Shown: piece after piece, positions 32,164 to 41,412 of the stretch | Position numbering within the stretch: the stretch's first letter is position 1 | Layout of the letters: each line of letters begins with the position of its first letter | Assembly: GCF_018531445.1 (NCBI RefSeq) | Contig: NZ_JAHDTH010000025.1 | Location: forward strand, 1-58,693 | DNA: 58,693 nt | Direction of reading: 5' to 3' | From: Pseudonocardia lacus | Lineage (GTDB): Bacteria > Actinomycetota > Actinomycetes > Mycobacteriales > Pseudonocardiaceae | The notes under the pieces: model-generated | What the model was told of the DNA's origin: nothing | Database searches by the model: none | The model's input: the letters and a program-made list of their open reading frames with translations, nothing else | Position numbers and translations under genes: made by a program

Positions 32164-34667
32164 CCCGTGTCCCCACCCGCAGCGGCACCCGGTTCGTGCT
32201 TCCGCTCACCGCCGTCGACCGCGACGACCTCGCGGTCGCCGGGGGCAAGGGGGCCAACCTCGGCGAGCTGCTCCGGGCCGGGTTCCCGGTGCCGGACGGT
32301 GCGGTCGTCACCACGGACGCCTACGCCGCGGTCGTCGAGCACGCCGGTCTCGCGCCGGCCGTCGCGGCCGCGGCCGAGGACGCCGGAGCCGCGGTGCGCG
32401 CGGCCTTCGCCGCGGTCGAGATCCCCGAGGAGCTGCGCGGCGAGATCCTCGACGCCCGCGCGCTGCTCGGCGACGGCCCGGTGGCGGTCCGGTCCAGCGC
32501 CACCGCCGAGGACCTGCCGGGCGCGGCGTTCGCCGGGCAGCAGGACACCTTCCTGAACGTCGTCGGCCCCGACGCGCTGCTCGACGCGGTGCGCCGCTGC
32601 TGGGGCTCGCTGTGGACCGAGCGGGCCATCGCCTACCGGGCGCAGCGCGACATCGACCCGGCCGCGGTGCGGATCGCGGTCGTGGTGCAGCGGATGGTGC
32701 CGGCCGCGTTCGCCGGCGTGCTGTTCACCGCGAACCCGGTCAGCGGCGCCCGCGACGAACTGGTCGTCGACGCCAGCAGCGGGCTCGGCGAGGCGGTGGT
32801 GTCCGGACTGGTCACCCCCGACCACTACGTGCTCGATGCGGACGGGCACGTCCGCGAGCGACGTGCGGGACTGCGCGAGGTCGTCGTGCGCGGAGTCGAG
32901 GGCGGGGGCGTCGAGCACCGCAGCGGCGAGGCGCCCGAGGAGCTCCCCGACGCCGTGCTCGCCGAGCTGGCCGCCATCGGGCGGCAGGTCGCGGCCCACT
33001 TCGGCAGGCCGCAGGACGTCGAGTGGGCGTGGGCCGACGGGCGGGTCCGGGTGGTGCAGGCGCGCCCGATGACCGCGCTCCCCCCGCCACCGCTGCGCCT
33101 GACCCGCATCCAGCGCTTCACCGGGCCGCAGATCGCCGAGATGCTGCCGGTCCGGCCCTACCCGATGGACATGAGCGGCTGGATCGGGCCCGGCGTGGGG
33201 CACATGGTCGAGCGGATGCTCGCGGAGATCCCGGGGCTGCGCGTCGCCTTCGCCGACGTGCTCCCGGAGTCCGACGGCGTCGTGGACCGGTTCGTCCCGC
33301 CATCCCCGCGGCTGACCCGCAAGGTGCTCACCGCGCCCGCGCGGAACCTGCCGCGGATCCACCGGTTCCGCCCCGCGGAGTGGACCCGTGACCCGCGGTT
33401 CGACCGCTTCGACCGGGCGGTGCGCGAGCTCGCCGGGCTCGACGTGGGTGCGCTGGGCTGGGCGGAGCTGCGCGGGCTCCCGCGGCGGGTGCTCGCGGTC
33501 ACCGAGCTCATCACCGACCTGCGGGTGGACTACCTGCCCCGGGTCGGGATCGACCTGCTGCGGTTGCGCGTGGTGCAACTGCTGCTGCGCCGCCGCGCCG
33601 TGTCCGGATTGACCCTGGGCGCGCGGACCCGCACCGAGGACGCCAACCGGGCCCTGCTGGGGCTCGCCGAGCAGGTGCGCGCCGATGCCGCGTTGCGCAC
33701 CGTCTTCGGGCTCGAACCACCCGCGCTCGCCGAGCGCATCGAGCAGGATCCCGCCTTCACCGCGTTCCGCGCCACGCTCGCGGCGTTCCTCGACGAGTAC
33801 GGGCACCGCGAGACGGCGAGCCTGCTGCTGATGTCCGCGCCGACCTGGGGCGAAGCGCCCGCCACGGTGCTGGGCCTGGTGAAGGTCCTGGTGGAGGACG
33901 CCCCGCCGGCGCCGGCGGCCGACCGCGCCGAGCAGGCCGAGCGGCTGCTGGTGTCGCACCCGCTCGTGCGCGCGACCCGCTCCGGCCCACGCCTGCGCCG
34001 GCTGCTGGCCGCCGCCCGCACCGGCATCGCCCTCCGCGAGGACACCCACTTCCACGCCACCCGGGGGCTGCCGGTGCTGCGCCGGGCCGTGCTCGAGATG
34101 GGGCGCCGGCTGGCCGCCGCGGGCGTGCTGCGCGCCGCGGACGACGTGCTGCACCTGCGCCTGGAGGAGCTGGAGTGCCTCGGCGACCCCACCGCGCTCG
34201 CCGCTGCCGACGCCGAGCGGGTGCGCGCCGCGGCGCGGACCCGCGCGGCCCGCCGGGCCGAGCTGGCGGGGGTACCGCTCATCACCCGGTCGGTGCTGTT
34301 CGCCGGCCGGACGGTCGACGGCGACGCCCTGGTCACCGGCACCCCGGCCAGCGGCGGACGAGCGACGGGACCGGTGCGGGTGATCCGCGAGCCGGCCGAG
34401 TTCGGCCGGTTGCGCAGCGGCGACGTGCTCGTCTGCCCGTACACGAACCCGTCGTGGACGCCGCTGTTCCAGCGGGCGGCCGCGGTCGTCGTCGACACCG
34501 GGGGCATCGGGTCGCACGCCGCGATCGTCGCCCGCGAGTACGGGATCCCGGCCGTCATGGGCTCGGCGACCGGCACGGGGGTGCTGGTCGACGGGCAGAT
34601 CGTGACGGTCGACGGCGACACCGGCCGGGTGACCGCGGCCCCGACTTCCGGCACGCTGGACCGGTGA
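32160..34667 (+). CDS. Rifampin phosphotransferase-like / PEP-synthase-related enzyme
   Basis: Protein of 835 aa with RPH order: N-terminal ATP-binding (PPDK_N) domain at about 15-315 (VAGGKGANLGELLRAGFPVP, VRSSATAEDLPGAAFAGQQD), a central helical substrate domain to about 740, and a C-terminal swivelling His domain with GGIGSHAAIVAREYGIPAVM near 779-798. That domain holds the phosphate-carrying His. RPH enzymes phosphorylate rifamycins at the 21-hydroxyl using the ATP beta-phosphate; length and His motif fit RPH (about 860 aa). Other phosphotransferases of this fold are possible. ATG at 32160 overlaps the MFS stop. Confidence 0.88.
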   Translation: MTRVPTRSGTRFVLPLTAVDRDDLAVAGGKGANLGELLRAGFPVPDGAVVTTDAYAAVVEHAGLAPAVAAAAEDAGAAVRAAFAAVEIPEELRGEILDARALLGDGPVAVRSSATAEDLPGAAFAGQQDTFLNVVGPDALLDAVRRCWGSLWTERAIAYRAQRDIDPAAVRIAVVVQRMVPAAFAGVLFTANPVSGARDELVVDASSGLGEAVVSGLVTPDHYVLDADGHVRERRAGLREVVVRGVEGGGVEHRSGEAPEELPDAVLAELAAIGRQVAAHFGRPQDVEWAWADGRVRVVQARPMTALPPPPLRLTRIQRFTGPQIAEMLPVRPYPMDMSGWIGPGVGHMVERMLAEIPGLRVAFADVLPESDGVVDRFVPPSPRLTRKVLTAPARNLPRIHRFRPAEWTRDPRFDRFDRAVRELAGLDVGALGWAELRGLPRRVLAVTELITDLRVDYLPRVGIDLLRLRVVQLLLRRRAVSGLTLGARTRTEDANRALLGLAEQVRADAALRTVFGLEPPALAERIEQDPAFTAFRATLAAFLDEYGHRETASLLLMSAPTWGEAPATVLGLVKVLVEDAPPAPAADRAEQAERLLVSHPLVRATRSGPRLRRLLAAARTGIALREDTHFHATRGLPVLRRAVLEMGRRLAAAGVLRAADDVLHLRLEELECLGDPTALAAADAERVRAAARTRAARRAELAGVPLITRSVLFAGRTVDGDALVTGTPASGGRATGPVRVIREPAEFGRLRSGDVLVCPYTNPSWTPLFQRAAAVVVDTGGIGSHAAIVAREYGIPAVMGSATGTGVLVDGQIVTVDGDTGRVTAAPTSGTLDR

Positions 34668-35299
34668 GCGTACCGGCCGGGACCGTCGCGGGAGCCGACG
34701 ACGACCACCGCAAGCGGCCCCGCCGACGCGGGGCCGCCCTGCAGACCGCGATCCTCGACGCGGTGCTCGCCGAGCTCGCCGAGGTGGGCTACGCGCGGCT
34801 GTCGGTGGAGCGGGTGGCCGAGCGCGCCGGCGCGAGCAAGGCGTCGCTGTACCGGCGGTGGCCCAGCAAGGTCGAGCTGGTGATGGACGCGGTGTACCAC
34901 GTCCTGCCCGACCAGGGGGCACCGCCGGACACCGGGAGCCTGCGCGGCGACCTCCTCGCCATGATGCGCGCGGTCGCCGAGCAGCTGGCCGGCCCGGCGG
35001 GTCAGGCGCTGGGCGGCGTGCTCAGCGACGCGCTCGGCGACCCCGACAAGGCCAGGCGGGTGCGCGCCTACGCCCGCGGCACCAGCCAGGTGGGCATGCA
35101 CGAGATCGTGCGCCGCGCGGTCGCCCGCGGCGAGGTGGACGTCGCCGCGCTCAGCGAGCGGCGACTCGAGACCGGGCACGCACTGCTGCGCCACCACTTC
35201 ATCACCCGGGGCGTCCCGATCCCGGACCAGGTGATCGTCGAGATCGCGGACGAGGTGGTCATCCCGCTCCTGCGGCTGCCGGGAGCCGCTGACCGGTGA
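34664..35299 (+). CDS. TetR-family regulator of the MFS/RPH operon
   Basis: Repressor of 211 aa. A basic leader (KRPRRRGAAL) precedes the helix-turn-helix LSVERVAERAGASKASLYRR near residues 46-65. The C-terminal domain is the common TetR_C type (AMMRAVAEQLAGPAGQ). GTG overlaps the RPH stop by 4 bases, so it is the last gene of a three-gene operon. Being inside the operon and matching the paired operators at 30.6 kb, it probably gives drug-induced feedback control. Confidence 0.9.
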   Translation: MSVPAGTVAGADDDHRKRPRRRGAALQTAILDAVLAELAEVGYARLSVERVAERAGASKASLYRRWPSKVELVMDAVYHVLPDQGAPPDTGSLRGDLLAMMRAVAEQLAGPAGQALGGVLSDALGDPDKARRVRAYARGTSQVGMHEIVRRAVARGEVDVAALSERRLETGHALLRHHFITRGVPIPDQVIVEIADEVVIPLLRLPGAADR

Positions 35300-35308
35300 G
35301 GGCAGGCC

Positions 35309-35360
35309 GTCCCCCTGAGGAGGGACGACCTGGCCGTCGGTCCCCCTGGGGAGGGAGGAC
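35309..35360 (+). promoter_or_regulatory. Two direct copies of a GC-rich palindromic box, 31 bp apart
   Basis: GTCCCCCTGAGGAGGGACGAC (35309-35329 region) and its near copy beginning at 35340 (TCCCCCTGGGGAGGGA core) each form an imperfect inverted repeat. The 31-base period is about three helical turns, as in tandem activator boxes. They sit just before the membrane-protein gene at 35391. Confidence 0.6.
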
Positions 35361-35390
35361 CCGGCTGCGCGACAGCTGTTGACTACCGGG

Positions 35391-35978
35391 ATGACCGCCT
35401 CCGCAACCGATCGTCACCCGGCCCCCGCGCGACCCGGCGCCGGCATCACCGCGACAGGTCGTCTCATGGCCCTGTGCTGCATCGGGTTCGCGGTCGTCAA
35501 CATCGTCTTCGAGCTGACCGGCCACTTCGACGGAGGTCCCTACGCCGAGTACTCCGCCGGGATCGCGGTGATGAACTGGCTCGTCGTCGGGCTCAAAGCG
35601 GTGGGTGCGGCGGTGGCGCTGTTGTCGGTCGCCGGCCGCGCGAGGTTCGTTCCCCCGGTGGTCCTCGGCGTGCTGGTGTGGGGGGCGTTCGCGATGCTCG
35701 CCGTGTACGCCCTGGGCAGCGTGGGGCAGGCGATCGGCATGGCCTCGGGTCTGGCGGGCAGCGCCGACCAGATCGACCTGGCCGGAGTCGCCTACGTGCT
35801 CTTCTTCCTGGTGGTGGCGACCGGCTACGGCGTCCTGGCGCTCTCGTACACGCGGCGCTACGAACTCCGGAAGGGCGTCGTCGTCCTCGGCGCGCTCGGC
35901 GCACCTGTGGCGTTGGGCGTGATCCTGCTGGTCGTGCCCGCGCTGCTGGCCGCCGCCGGCGTCATGCCCGCGTCCTGA
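35391..35978 (+). CDS. Membrane protein of unknown function
   Basis: Integral membrane protein of 195 aa with five to six hydrophobic segments (LMALCCIGFAVVNIVFELTG, VVGLKAVGAAVALLSVA, VLGVLVWGAFAMLAVYALG, VAYVLFFLVVATGYGVLAL, VALGVILLVVPALLAAAGV). No family motif was recognised. ATG at 35391 lacks a clear ribosome binding site; a TTG four codons earlier or the ATG at 35466 are alternatives. The tandem boxes just upstream suggest tight regulation. Confidence 0.75.
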   Translation: MTASATDRHPAPARPGAGITATGRLMALCCIGFAVVNIVFELTGHFDGGPYAEYSAGIAVMNWLVVGLKAVGAAVALLSVAGRARFVPPVVLGVLVWGAFAMLAVYALGSVGQAIGMASGLAGSADQIDLAGVAYVLFFLVVATGYGVLALSYTRRYELRKGVVVLGALGAPVALGVILLVVPALLAAAGVMPAS

Positions 35979-35993
35979 GCTCGATCACCGCGT

Positions 35994-36024
35994 TCGTCGG
36001 GCGGGCGAGCAGGCCCGTCGACGA
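35994..36024. terminator. Possible hairpin between convergent membrane-protein genes
   Basis: TCGTCGGGC (35994-36002) can pair with GCCCGTCGACGA (36013-36024) if two bases bulge. It lies in the short convergent gap. No U-tract was seen. Confidence 0.35.
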
Positions 36025-36037
36025 GCCGGTCCGAAGG

Positions 36038-36622
36038 TCACGTGCTCGGCGTTCGCTGCTCGTCGCGCAGCAGCACGCCGTGGAGCACGAGCCCGGAGAG
36101 CGCGCAGAAGGTGATCGCCCCGTAGGCGCCGAAGATCGTGAACTGGTCCGCGACGGCGATGCCGCCGAGCGTCGTGACGGTCCAGCCGAGACCCCAGAGG
36201 ACCGGGGTGGTGAGGCCCCAGAGCCAGCGCGGGTGCGTCGTCGGGGACAGGGCGAGGACCTGCGCGACGCCCAGCGGGACGCCGGTCAGGACACCCATCA
36301 GCGCCAGGTCGCCCAGGGAGGTGCGGTAGCCGACCGCGGCGGCGCCGACCCCCAGCCCGACGGCCATGCCGAGGGCGGTGGCCGGGATCCAGCGGCGGCG
36401 GAGGGCTCCGCGGGCCGCGAGGTACTGCCCGGCGCCGAGGACGAGCCCGGTCACCGCGCCGCCGAGGACGGCGGCGCGGAGGTCGTCGACGGGGCCGGCG
36501 ACCGCCCGACCGGCGAGTCCGGCGACGGGGAAGGCGAGGAAGCCCACCATCCACAGGGCCCACGGTCGCAGCAGGCGGGTGCGGGTGGTGGTCATGAGCG
36601 CGGCGGTGCGTCGGGTGTTCAC
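36038..36622 (-). CDS. Membrane protein of unknown function
   Basis: Protein of 194 aa with five to six hydrophobic segments, rich in Gly/Ala (AVLGGAVTGLVLGAGQYLAA, LGMAVGLGVGAAAVGY, WLWGLTTPVLWGLGWTVTTL). GTG at 36622 is chosen because it overlaps the upstream stop by 4 bases and follows GGGAGAGC. It forms a two-gene unit with the small protein upstream, divergent from the SARP-like regulator. Confidence 0.75.
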   Translation of the reverse strand: MNTRRTAALMTTTRTRLLRPWALWMVGFLAFPVAGLAGRAVAGPVDDLRAAVLGGAVTGLVLGAGQYLAARGALRRRWIPATALGMAVGLGVGAAAVGYRTSLGDLALMGVLTGVPLGVAQVLALSPTTHPRWLWGLTTPVLWGLGWTVTTLGGIAVADQFTIFGAYGAITFCALSGLVLHGVLLRDEQRTPST

Positions 36623-36978
36623 AGGTGCTCTCCCGTTTCCGGAGCGTCGGTGCAACTCGCGGCGATGTGCGCGGCGAGCAGGCTGTCGGGGTGGTCGGCC
36701 AGGTGGTCGCGGGCCAGCAGGAGCACCCGGTCGACCTCACCGCGCAGGTGCGCCGCGGCGATCTCGACGAGTTGGCGGTCACGTCCGCTGCGCGCCGCCC
36801 GGGCCGCCCGGGCGAGCAGCGGCGCCCAGGCCGGGACGACGAGCGCGGCGGCCACGAGGACGGCCGGCTCGTCGCTGCCACCGGCACGCTCGACGAGCAC
36901 ACCGCTCGCCGCCCGGTCGCCGGCGATGAACCGCCGGATCAGCCGGTCCGAACTGGTCGTCTGCACGTCGGCGAGCAT
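36619..36978 (-). CDS. Small hypothetical protein
   Basis: Soluble, mostly helical protein of 119 aa (SDRLIRRFIAGDRAASGVL, then HLRGEVDRVLLLARDHLADH). The family was not recognised. The helical pattern with DHLADHPDSLLAAHIA hints at a TPR-like or bulk-sensing fold, which is weak. ATG at 36978 is used; GTG at 36981 is equally possible. Translationally coupled to the membrane protein downstream and 53 bases from the divergent regulator. Confidence 0.65.
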   Translation of the reverse strand: MLADVQTTSSDRLIRRFIAGDRAASGVLVERAGGSDEPAVLVAAALVVPAWAPLLARAARAARSGRDRQLVEIAAAHLRGEVDRVLLLARDHLADHPDSLLAAHIAASCTDAPETGEHL

Positions 36979-37034
36979 CACGACCGGCGCTGACGACCCA
37001 CTGACGATCGTCTGACGCGCCTACGCTGGCCGGC

Positions 37035-39815
37035 ATGCTCACCGTCGCGGTGCTCGGACGGGTGGAGGCGCGCGACGACGGCGTTCCCGCGGTGGTCCCC
37101 GGCGGGCTGACCACCGAACTGCTGGTGCGGCTCGCGCTCGACGCCGGGCGACCGGTGCGCGCCGAGCGCCTCCTCGACGACCTCTGGTCCGACCCGGCGG
37201 GCGCGCGGCGCAACACCCTACAGGCCAAGGTCTCCCAGCTGCGCCGGGCCCTGGGCGACCCGGCGGCGCTCACCGGCGGCGCCGCCGGCTACACCCTCGT
37301 GGTCGACCCCCGGGCCGTCGACGCGCTGGAGGCGCTGCGGCTCGCCGACGCGGGCGCCGCGCTGCTCGCCGCGGGCGACGCGGCCGCGGCACTCGCCACC
37401 TGCCGCGCGGGCCTCGCGCTGTTCGGGCCCGAGGTGCTGCCCGCCGCGGGCGGGGCGGACTGGGTGCTCCCCCACCGCGCGCGGCTGGAGGAGGCCCGCC
37501 TGCACCTGGTGGAGGACGGGCTGGCCGCGCGGCTCGCCCTCGGGGCTGCCGGCGAGCTCACCGGCGAGCTGGAGTCGCTGGTCGCCGTGCATCCGCTGCG
37601 CGAGCGGTTGTGGGGGCTGTTGATCACGGCGCTGTACCGCTCCGGCCGGCAGTCCGACGCGCTGGCCGCGCACCGCCGGGTGACCGCGTTGCTCGCCGAC
37701 GAGCTCGGCGTCGACCCCGGCCCCGAGCTGCGGGCGCTGGAGCGGCAGGTGCTGGCCCACGACCGCGGCCTGGACCCGGCGGCCGCCGATCGCCGCCGCG
37801 GGAACCTCCCCGCGCTGACCACGTCACTCGTCGGCCGCACGACCGAGCTCGGCGCCCGGCTCGCCGACCTGGCCGCCCACCGGCTCGTCACGCTGGTGGG
37901 CCCGGCCGGCGTGGGCAAGACCCGCCTCGCCACCGAGATCGCCCGTGGCAGCCCGGCGCCGGACGGGGCGTGGCTGGTGCGCCTGGAGGGCGTCCGGACC
38001 GCGGCGGAACTGCCCGCCGCCCTCGCCGACGCGCTGCCGGGCAAGGACGGCGCGGACGGGCTGCGGGGCGCCGAGCTGCTGCTCGTCCTCGACAACTGCG
38101 AGCACCTGGTGGAGCCGATCGGTGCGCTCGTCGGCGCGGTGCTCGACACGGCTCCCGGTGTGCGCGTGCTGGTCACGAGCCAGCGGCCGCTCGGGCTCGA
38201 CGGCGAGGTCGTGCGGGCGCTCGGCCCGCTGCCGGAGGCCGACGCGGTCACGCTGTTCGCGCGGCGGGCCGCCGAGCGCCGGCCGTCGTTCACCCTCACC
38301 GTCGACACCGCGCCCGACGTGGCGCAGCTGTGTCGCGCGCTGGACCGCCTGCCGCTGGCGATCGAACTCGCCGCGGCCCGGGCCCGGATCCTGACCGTCC
38401 CCGAGATCATCCGCCGGCTCGACGACCGCTTCGCGCTGCTCGCCGACCCCACCTCCGCCCGACCCGAGCGCCGGCGCACCCTCGCGGCCGCGCTGTCCTG
38501 GAGCTACGACCTGCTCTTCCCCGACGACCAGCGCGGCCTGTGGGCACTGGCCCAGTTCCCCGGTGGGGCCACGCTGGCCGGCGTGGAGCACGTGCTGGCC
38601 GCGCTCGACGTCCCCGCCGCATCGGCCGTCGACGTGGTGGAACGCCTGGTCGACCGCTCGCTGGTCATCGTCGACCCCGTCCCGGACGGCACCACCCGCT
38701 ACCGCCTGCTCGACAGCGTCCGGGCCTTCGCCGACGACCGGGCCGCCGCGGCCGGCGCCGCCGGCACCGCCGCGGACGCGGTTCTCGACTGGGTCGGCGG
38801 GGTCGCCGACACGGTGGCCCGACGGGTCCGCGGACACGGCCAGGCCGCGCACGTGGCCGTCACCGCCGCCGAGCGCGCGACGATCGACGCCGCGCTGGGG
38901 CATGCCCGCGTCCACGATCCCGTCGCGGGCCTGCGCGTCGCCGTCGGCTTCGGCTGGGCCTGGGTGCTGCTCGACGACGCCGCGGCCGCCGCCCGATTGC
39001 GCGCCGCACACACGGCCGCGAGCTCGGCTCCCCCGGATCTCCGCGTCACCGCCCTGCTGCTGGAGAGCTGGCTGGAGGCCATGTCGGGTGACCTCGGCTC
39101 CGCGCGCCTCGCACTCGACGCGGCGACCGCCCTCGCCGCCGACGACGCGCGGCTCCGGGAACTCGCCCGCTGGCACGGGGGTTTCGTGCTGCTGCAGGAG
39201 GGCCGGTTCCGCGAGGCGTTGGACGACCTGCGGCACAGCCGCGCCGCCTCCGCCCCGGACGGCTCGACCTGGCACGAGGGTGGGAGCCACCTCCTCGCGG
39301 CGTTCGCGCACCTCGCCCTCGGCGACACCGTGGCCGCTCGGGAGGCCGGCGAGGACGCGATCCGCATCCTCGAACCCCTGGGCGACGCCTGGGGTCTGCT
39401 GCACGCCGAGGGACTGCTCGGGCGGGTCGCCCGAACCGAGCACCGCTTCGACGACGCGGCACGACACCACGCGCACGCCGCCGTTTCGGCCTCCGGTCTC
39501 GGCTTCCCGGGTGCGGCCGCGTTGCACACGGCCGACCTCGGCCGGGCCCAGCACAGCAGCGGCGACCCCGCCGCGGCCGAGACCCTGAGACGGGCCATCG
39601 CCGGCGCCGAGCACGAAGGCGATCTCCGCATGCTCGCCGAGACCCGCGTGAGCCTGGCCGAGGTCCACCTGTCCTGCGGCGACCGGGCCGCGGCGCACGA
39701 CCTCCTGGTCGCCGCCGACCGCTGGTTCACCGAATCCGGAGCAGGCGATGGCGCCGCCCTCGCCGCCGGCCTGCTGGCCACCCTGCGCGCCGAGGACGGC
39801 GACCCGCCCGCCTGA
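37035..39815 (+). CDS. AfsR/SARP-like regulator with BTAD, NTPase and TPR regions
   Basis: Large regulator of 926 aa. An OmpR-type winged helix occupies about residues 1-95 (LLDDLWSDPAGARRNTLQAK), and a BTAD domain about 95-245 (LITALYRSGRQSDALAAHRR, ELGVDPGPELRALE). A STAND NTPase follows with Walker A VGPAGVGKTRLA near 290 and LVLDNCEHL near 350. The rest is TPR-like. AfsR-type proteins activate pathway genes, often for secondary metabolism, but no biosynthetic cluster is visible here. The nearest targets would be the divergent membrane-protein pair. Confidence 0.93.
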   Translation: MLTVAVLGRVEARDDGVPAVVPGGLTTELLVRLALDAGRPVRAERLLDDLWSDPAGARRNTLQAKVSQLRRALGDPAALTGGAAGYTLVVDPRAVDALEALRLADAGAALLAAGDAAAALATCRAGLALFGPEVLPAAGGADWVLPHRARLEEARLHLVEDGLAARLALGAAGELTGELESLVAVHPLRERLWGLLITALYRSGRQSDALAAHRRVTALLADELGVDPGPELRALERQVLAHDRGLDPAAADRRRGNLPALTTSLVGRTTELGARLADLAAHRLVTLVGPAGVGKTRLATEIARGSPAPDGAWLVRLEGVRTAAELPAALADALPGKDGADGLRGAELLLVLDNCEHLVEPIGALVGAVLDTAPGVRVLVTSQRPLGLDGEVVRALGPLPEADAVTLFARRAAERRPSFTLTVDTAPDVAQLCRALDRLPLAIELAAARARILTVPEIIRRLDDRFALLADPTSARPERRRTLAAALSWSYDLLFPDDQRGLWALAQFPGGATLAGVEHVLAALDVPAASAVDVVERLVDRSLVIVDPVPDGTTRYRLLDSVRAFADDRAAAAGAAGTAADAVLDWVGGVADTVARRVRGHGQAAHVAVTAAERATIDAALGHARVHDPVAGLRVAVGFGWAWVLLDDAAAAARLRAAHTAASSAPPDLRVTALLLESWLEAMSGDLGSARLALDAATALAADDARLRELARWHGGFVLLQEGRFREALDDLRHSRAASAPDGSTWHEGGSHLLAAFAHLALGDTVAAREAGEDAIRILEPLGDAWGLLHAEGLLGRVARTEHRFDDAARHHAHAAVSASGLGFPGAAALHTADLGRAQHSSGDPAAAETLRRAIAGAEHEGDLRMLAETRVSLAEVHLSCGDRAAAHDLLVAADRWFTESGAGDGAALAAGLLATLRAEDGDPPA

Positions 39816-40145
39816 CCCCGTCTGCGCTGCTCGAACACCGATGGCGGGCACCCGACTGCGAGCGCGGACGAAGCCGCTGCGGGGTTGCGCAGCGGGTGGC
39901 ACCGGAGGAGGGTGCGCGCACCGGCGGACCCCGCCGGGCCGGCGCCCGAGGCACGCAGGCCCAGAAGTGCCGGGGATGGCCCATCTGACCAGCCCCGATG
40001 GCGCCCGCCACGGCCCACATGAGCACGGTCGTGTCGTGCACACCGCAGACACGGGCTCGATGCGGCCCGGGCGTACGCGGACGGACATGACGCCGCTCGC
40101 GCCACCGAACCGGCGCACCCGCCGCAGACACGGAAGGACCATCAC
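39816..40145. other. 330-base gap without a recognised gene
   Basis: Lies between the SARP-like regulator and the DUF4389 gene. It should hold the promoter of the latter (GGAAGGACC before ATG 40146), but no convincing -35/-10 pair, repeat or small gene was found. Confidence 0.5.
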
Positions 40146-40925
40146 ATGAACTCGACGAACCCGCCCACCACCGACGTCCCCGCCGACGCGGACCGGTCGT
40201 ACCCGATCAGCGTGCACGCCGGTCGCGACGGCCCACTCTCGCGCTGGCTGTGGCTGGTCAAATGGCTGCTGGTCGTGCCGCACGTCCTGATGCTGATCCC
40301 GTTGTGGATCGGCTTCTGCCTGCTCAGCCTCGTCGCACTGGTCGCGATCGTCATCACCGGCCGCTACCCACGAGCCATCTTCGACTTCAACGTCGGAGTG
40401 CTGCGCTGGAGCTGGCGGGTGGGCTACTACTCCTACAGCGCGTTGGGCACCGACCGCTACCCGCCGTTCACCCTCGCCGACGTCGCCGACTACCCCGCCC
40501 GCCTGGACGTCACGTACCCGGAGCGGCTGCACCGCGGTCTCGCCCTGGTGAAGTGGCTGCTCGCCATCCCGCACCTGATCATCCTCGGGATCCTGTTCGG
40601 CGGCGGGGGCTGGCTCAGCGGACAGGCCGGCGCCGAGGCCTGGACCTGGGGCGGCGGGGGTCTGGTCGGCCTCCTCGTCCTGATCGCCGCGATCGCGCTC
40701 ACCGTCACCGGCGACTACCCGCGCCCGCTGTTCGACATCATCGTCGGGTTCAACCGCTGGGCTCTGCGGGTCGCCGGCTACACCGCGCTGATGACCGACC
40801 GCTACCCGCCCTTCCGACTCGATCTCGGTGGCGACGAACGCACCACCGACGCCGCCTCCGCCACCGACGCCGCCACCGACACCGATCCGAGCAGCCGGCC
40901 GGCCGCCCACGACGCCGCGGTCTGA
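40146..40925 (+). CDS. DUF4389-domain membrane protein
   Basis: Membrane protein of 259 aa with two tandem DUF4389-like units, each with paired hydrophobic segments and a repeated signature: ITGRYPRAIFDFNVGVLRW then YSALGTDRYPPF, and VTGDYPRPLFDIIVGFNRW then YTALMTDRYPPF. Function is unknown in the family; homologues are common in actinobacteria as multi-gene sets. The C-terminus is Ala/Thr/Asp-rich and probably disordered. Stands alone between two gene-free gaps. Confidence 0.87.
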   Translation: MNSTNPPTTDVPADADRSYPISVHAGRDGPLSRWLWLVKWLLVVPHVLMLIPLWIGFCLLSLVALVAIVITGRYPRAIFDFNVGVLRWSWRVGYYSYSALGTDRYPPFTLADVADYPARLDVTYPERLHRGLALVKWLLAIPHLIILGILFGGGGWLSGQAGAEAWTWGGGGLVGLLVLIAAIALTVTGDYPRPLFDIIVGFNRWALRVAGYTALMTDRYPPFRLDLGGDERTTDAASATDAATDTDPSSRPAAHDAAV

Positions 40926-41412
40926 CATACGGCGATCACCTGCGCACCACGGCGTCGGGCCCGGCCGTGCATCGTCAGCGCGTGGCGGGTCGGCCCGGAG
41001 GCGCATCGGATATCGGCCGGGGTCCCGCGCCACGTCGCCGACACCATCGCGCGGGACCTCGACGGGGCGGCTCGGCGGTGACGCGTTCGCCGTCGTCCCG
41101 GCGGACCGGGAGCCCACCGCCGACGTCGCGCTGGAATCGGTTCATGACCTGGCCCGCGGGGTGCGCGCCGGACGTCGTGCCGGAGAACGTGACCATCGGC
41201 ACGTGTGTCCGCGCACCTCGCGCTCCTAGCGTCTCGGCAGCACGACACACCCGCCGCCGTACCTCGGCAGCATCCGCGAGCAGCTCCACCGTCACGAGGC
41301 AGAGCGCCGGCAACGGCGTTTCCTGTCACCCCCGCAGGCGATGACCGATGAGATCCGGCCCCGATCCCGAGTCACCACCGGGTAGGGAGTCCCGAGTGAT
41401 GAAGGAACGACC
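40926..41412. other. 487-base gap without a supportable gene
   Basis: Several open frames cross this stretch on both strands, but none has family motifs. One minus-strand frame (40975-41313) begins in a plausible way (MPALCLVTVELLADAAEVR) and then becomes Arg/Pro-rich, so it may be a decayed gene. The right end holds the promoter of the next gene; no clear box was found. Confidence 0.45.

Noticed and set aside
37824-41117. Minus-strand open frame of 1097 codons
   Set aside because: Opposite the SARP-like regulator and the DUF4389 gene; repeats of Gly/Arg/Val without motifs.
40975-41313. Minus-strand frame of 112 codons in the gene-poor gap
   Set aside because: The first 50 residues look plausible but the rest is low complexity, with no family match and no ribosome binding site; noted only as a possible remnant.
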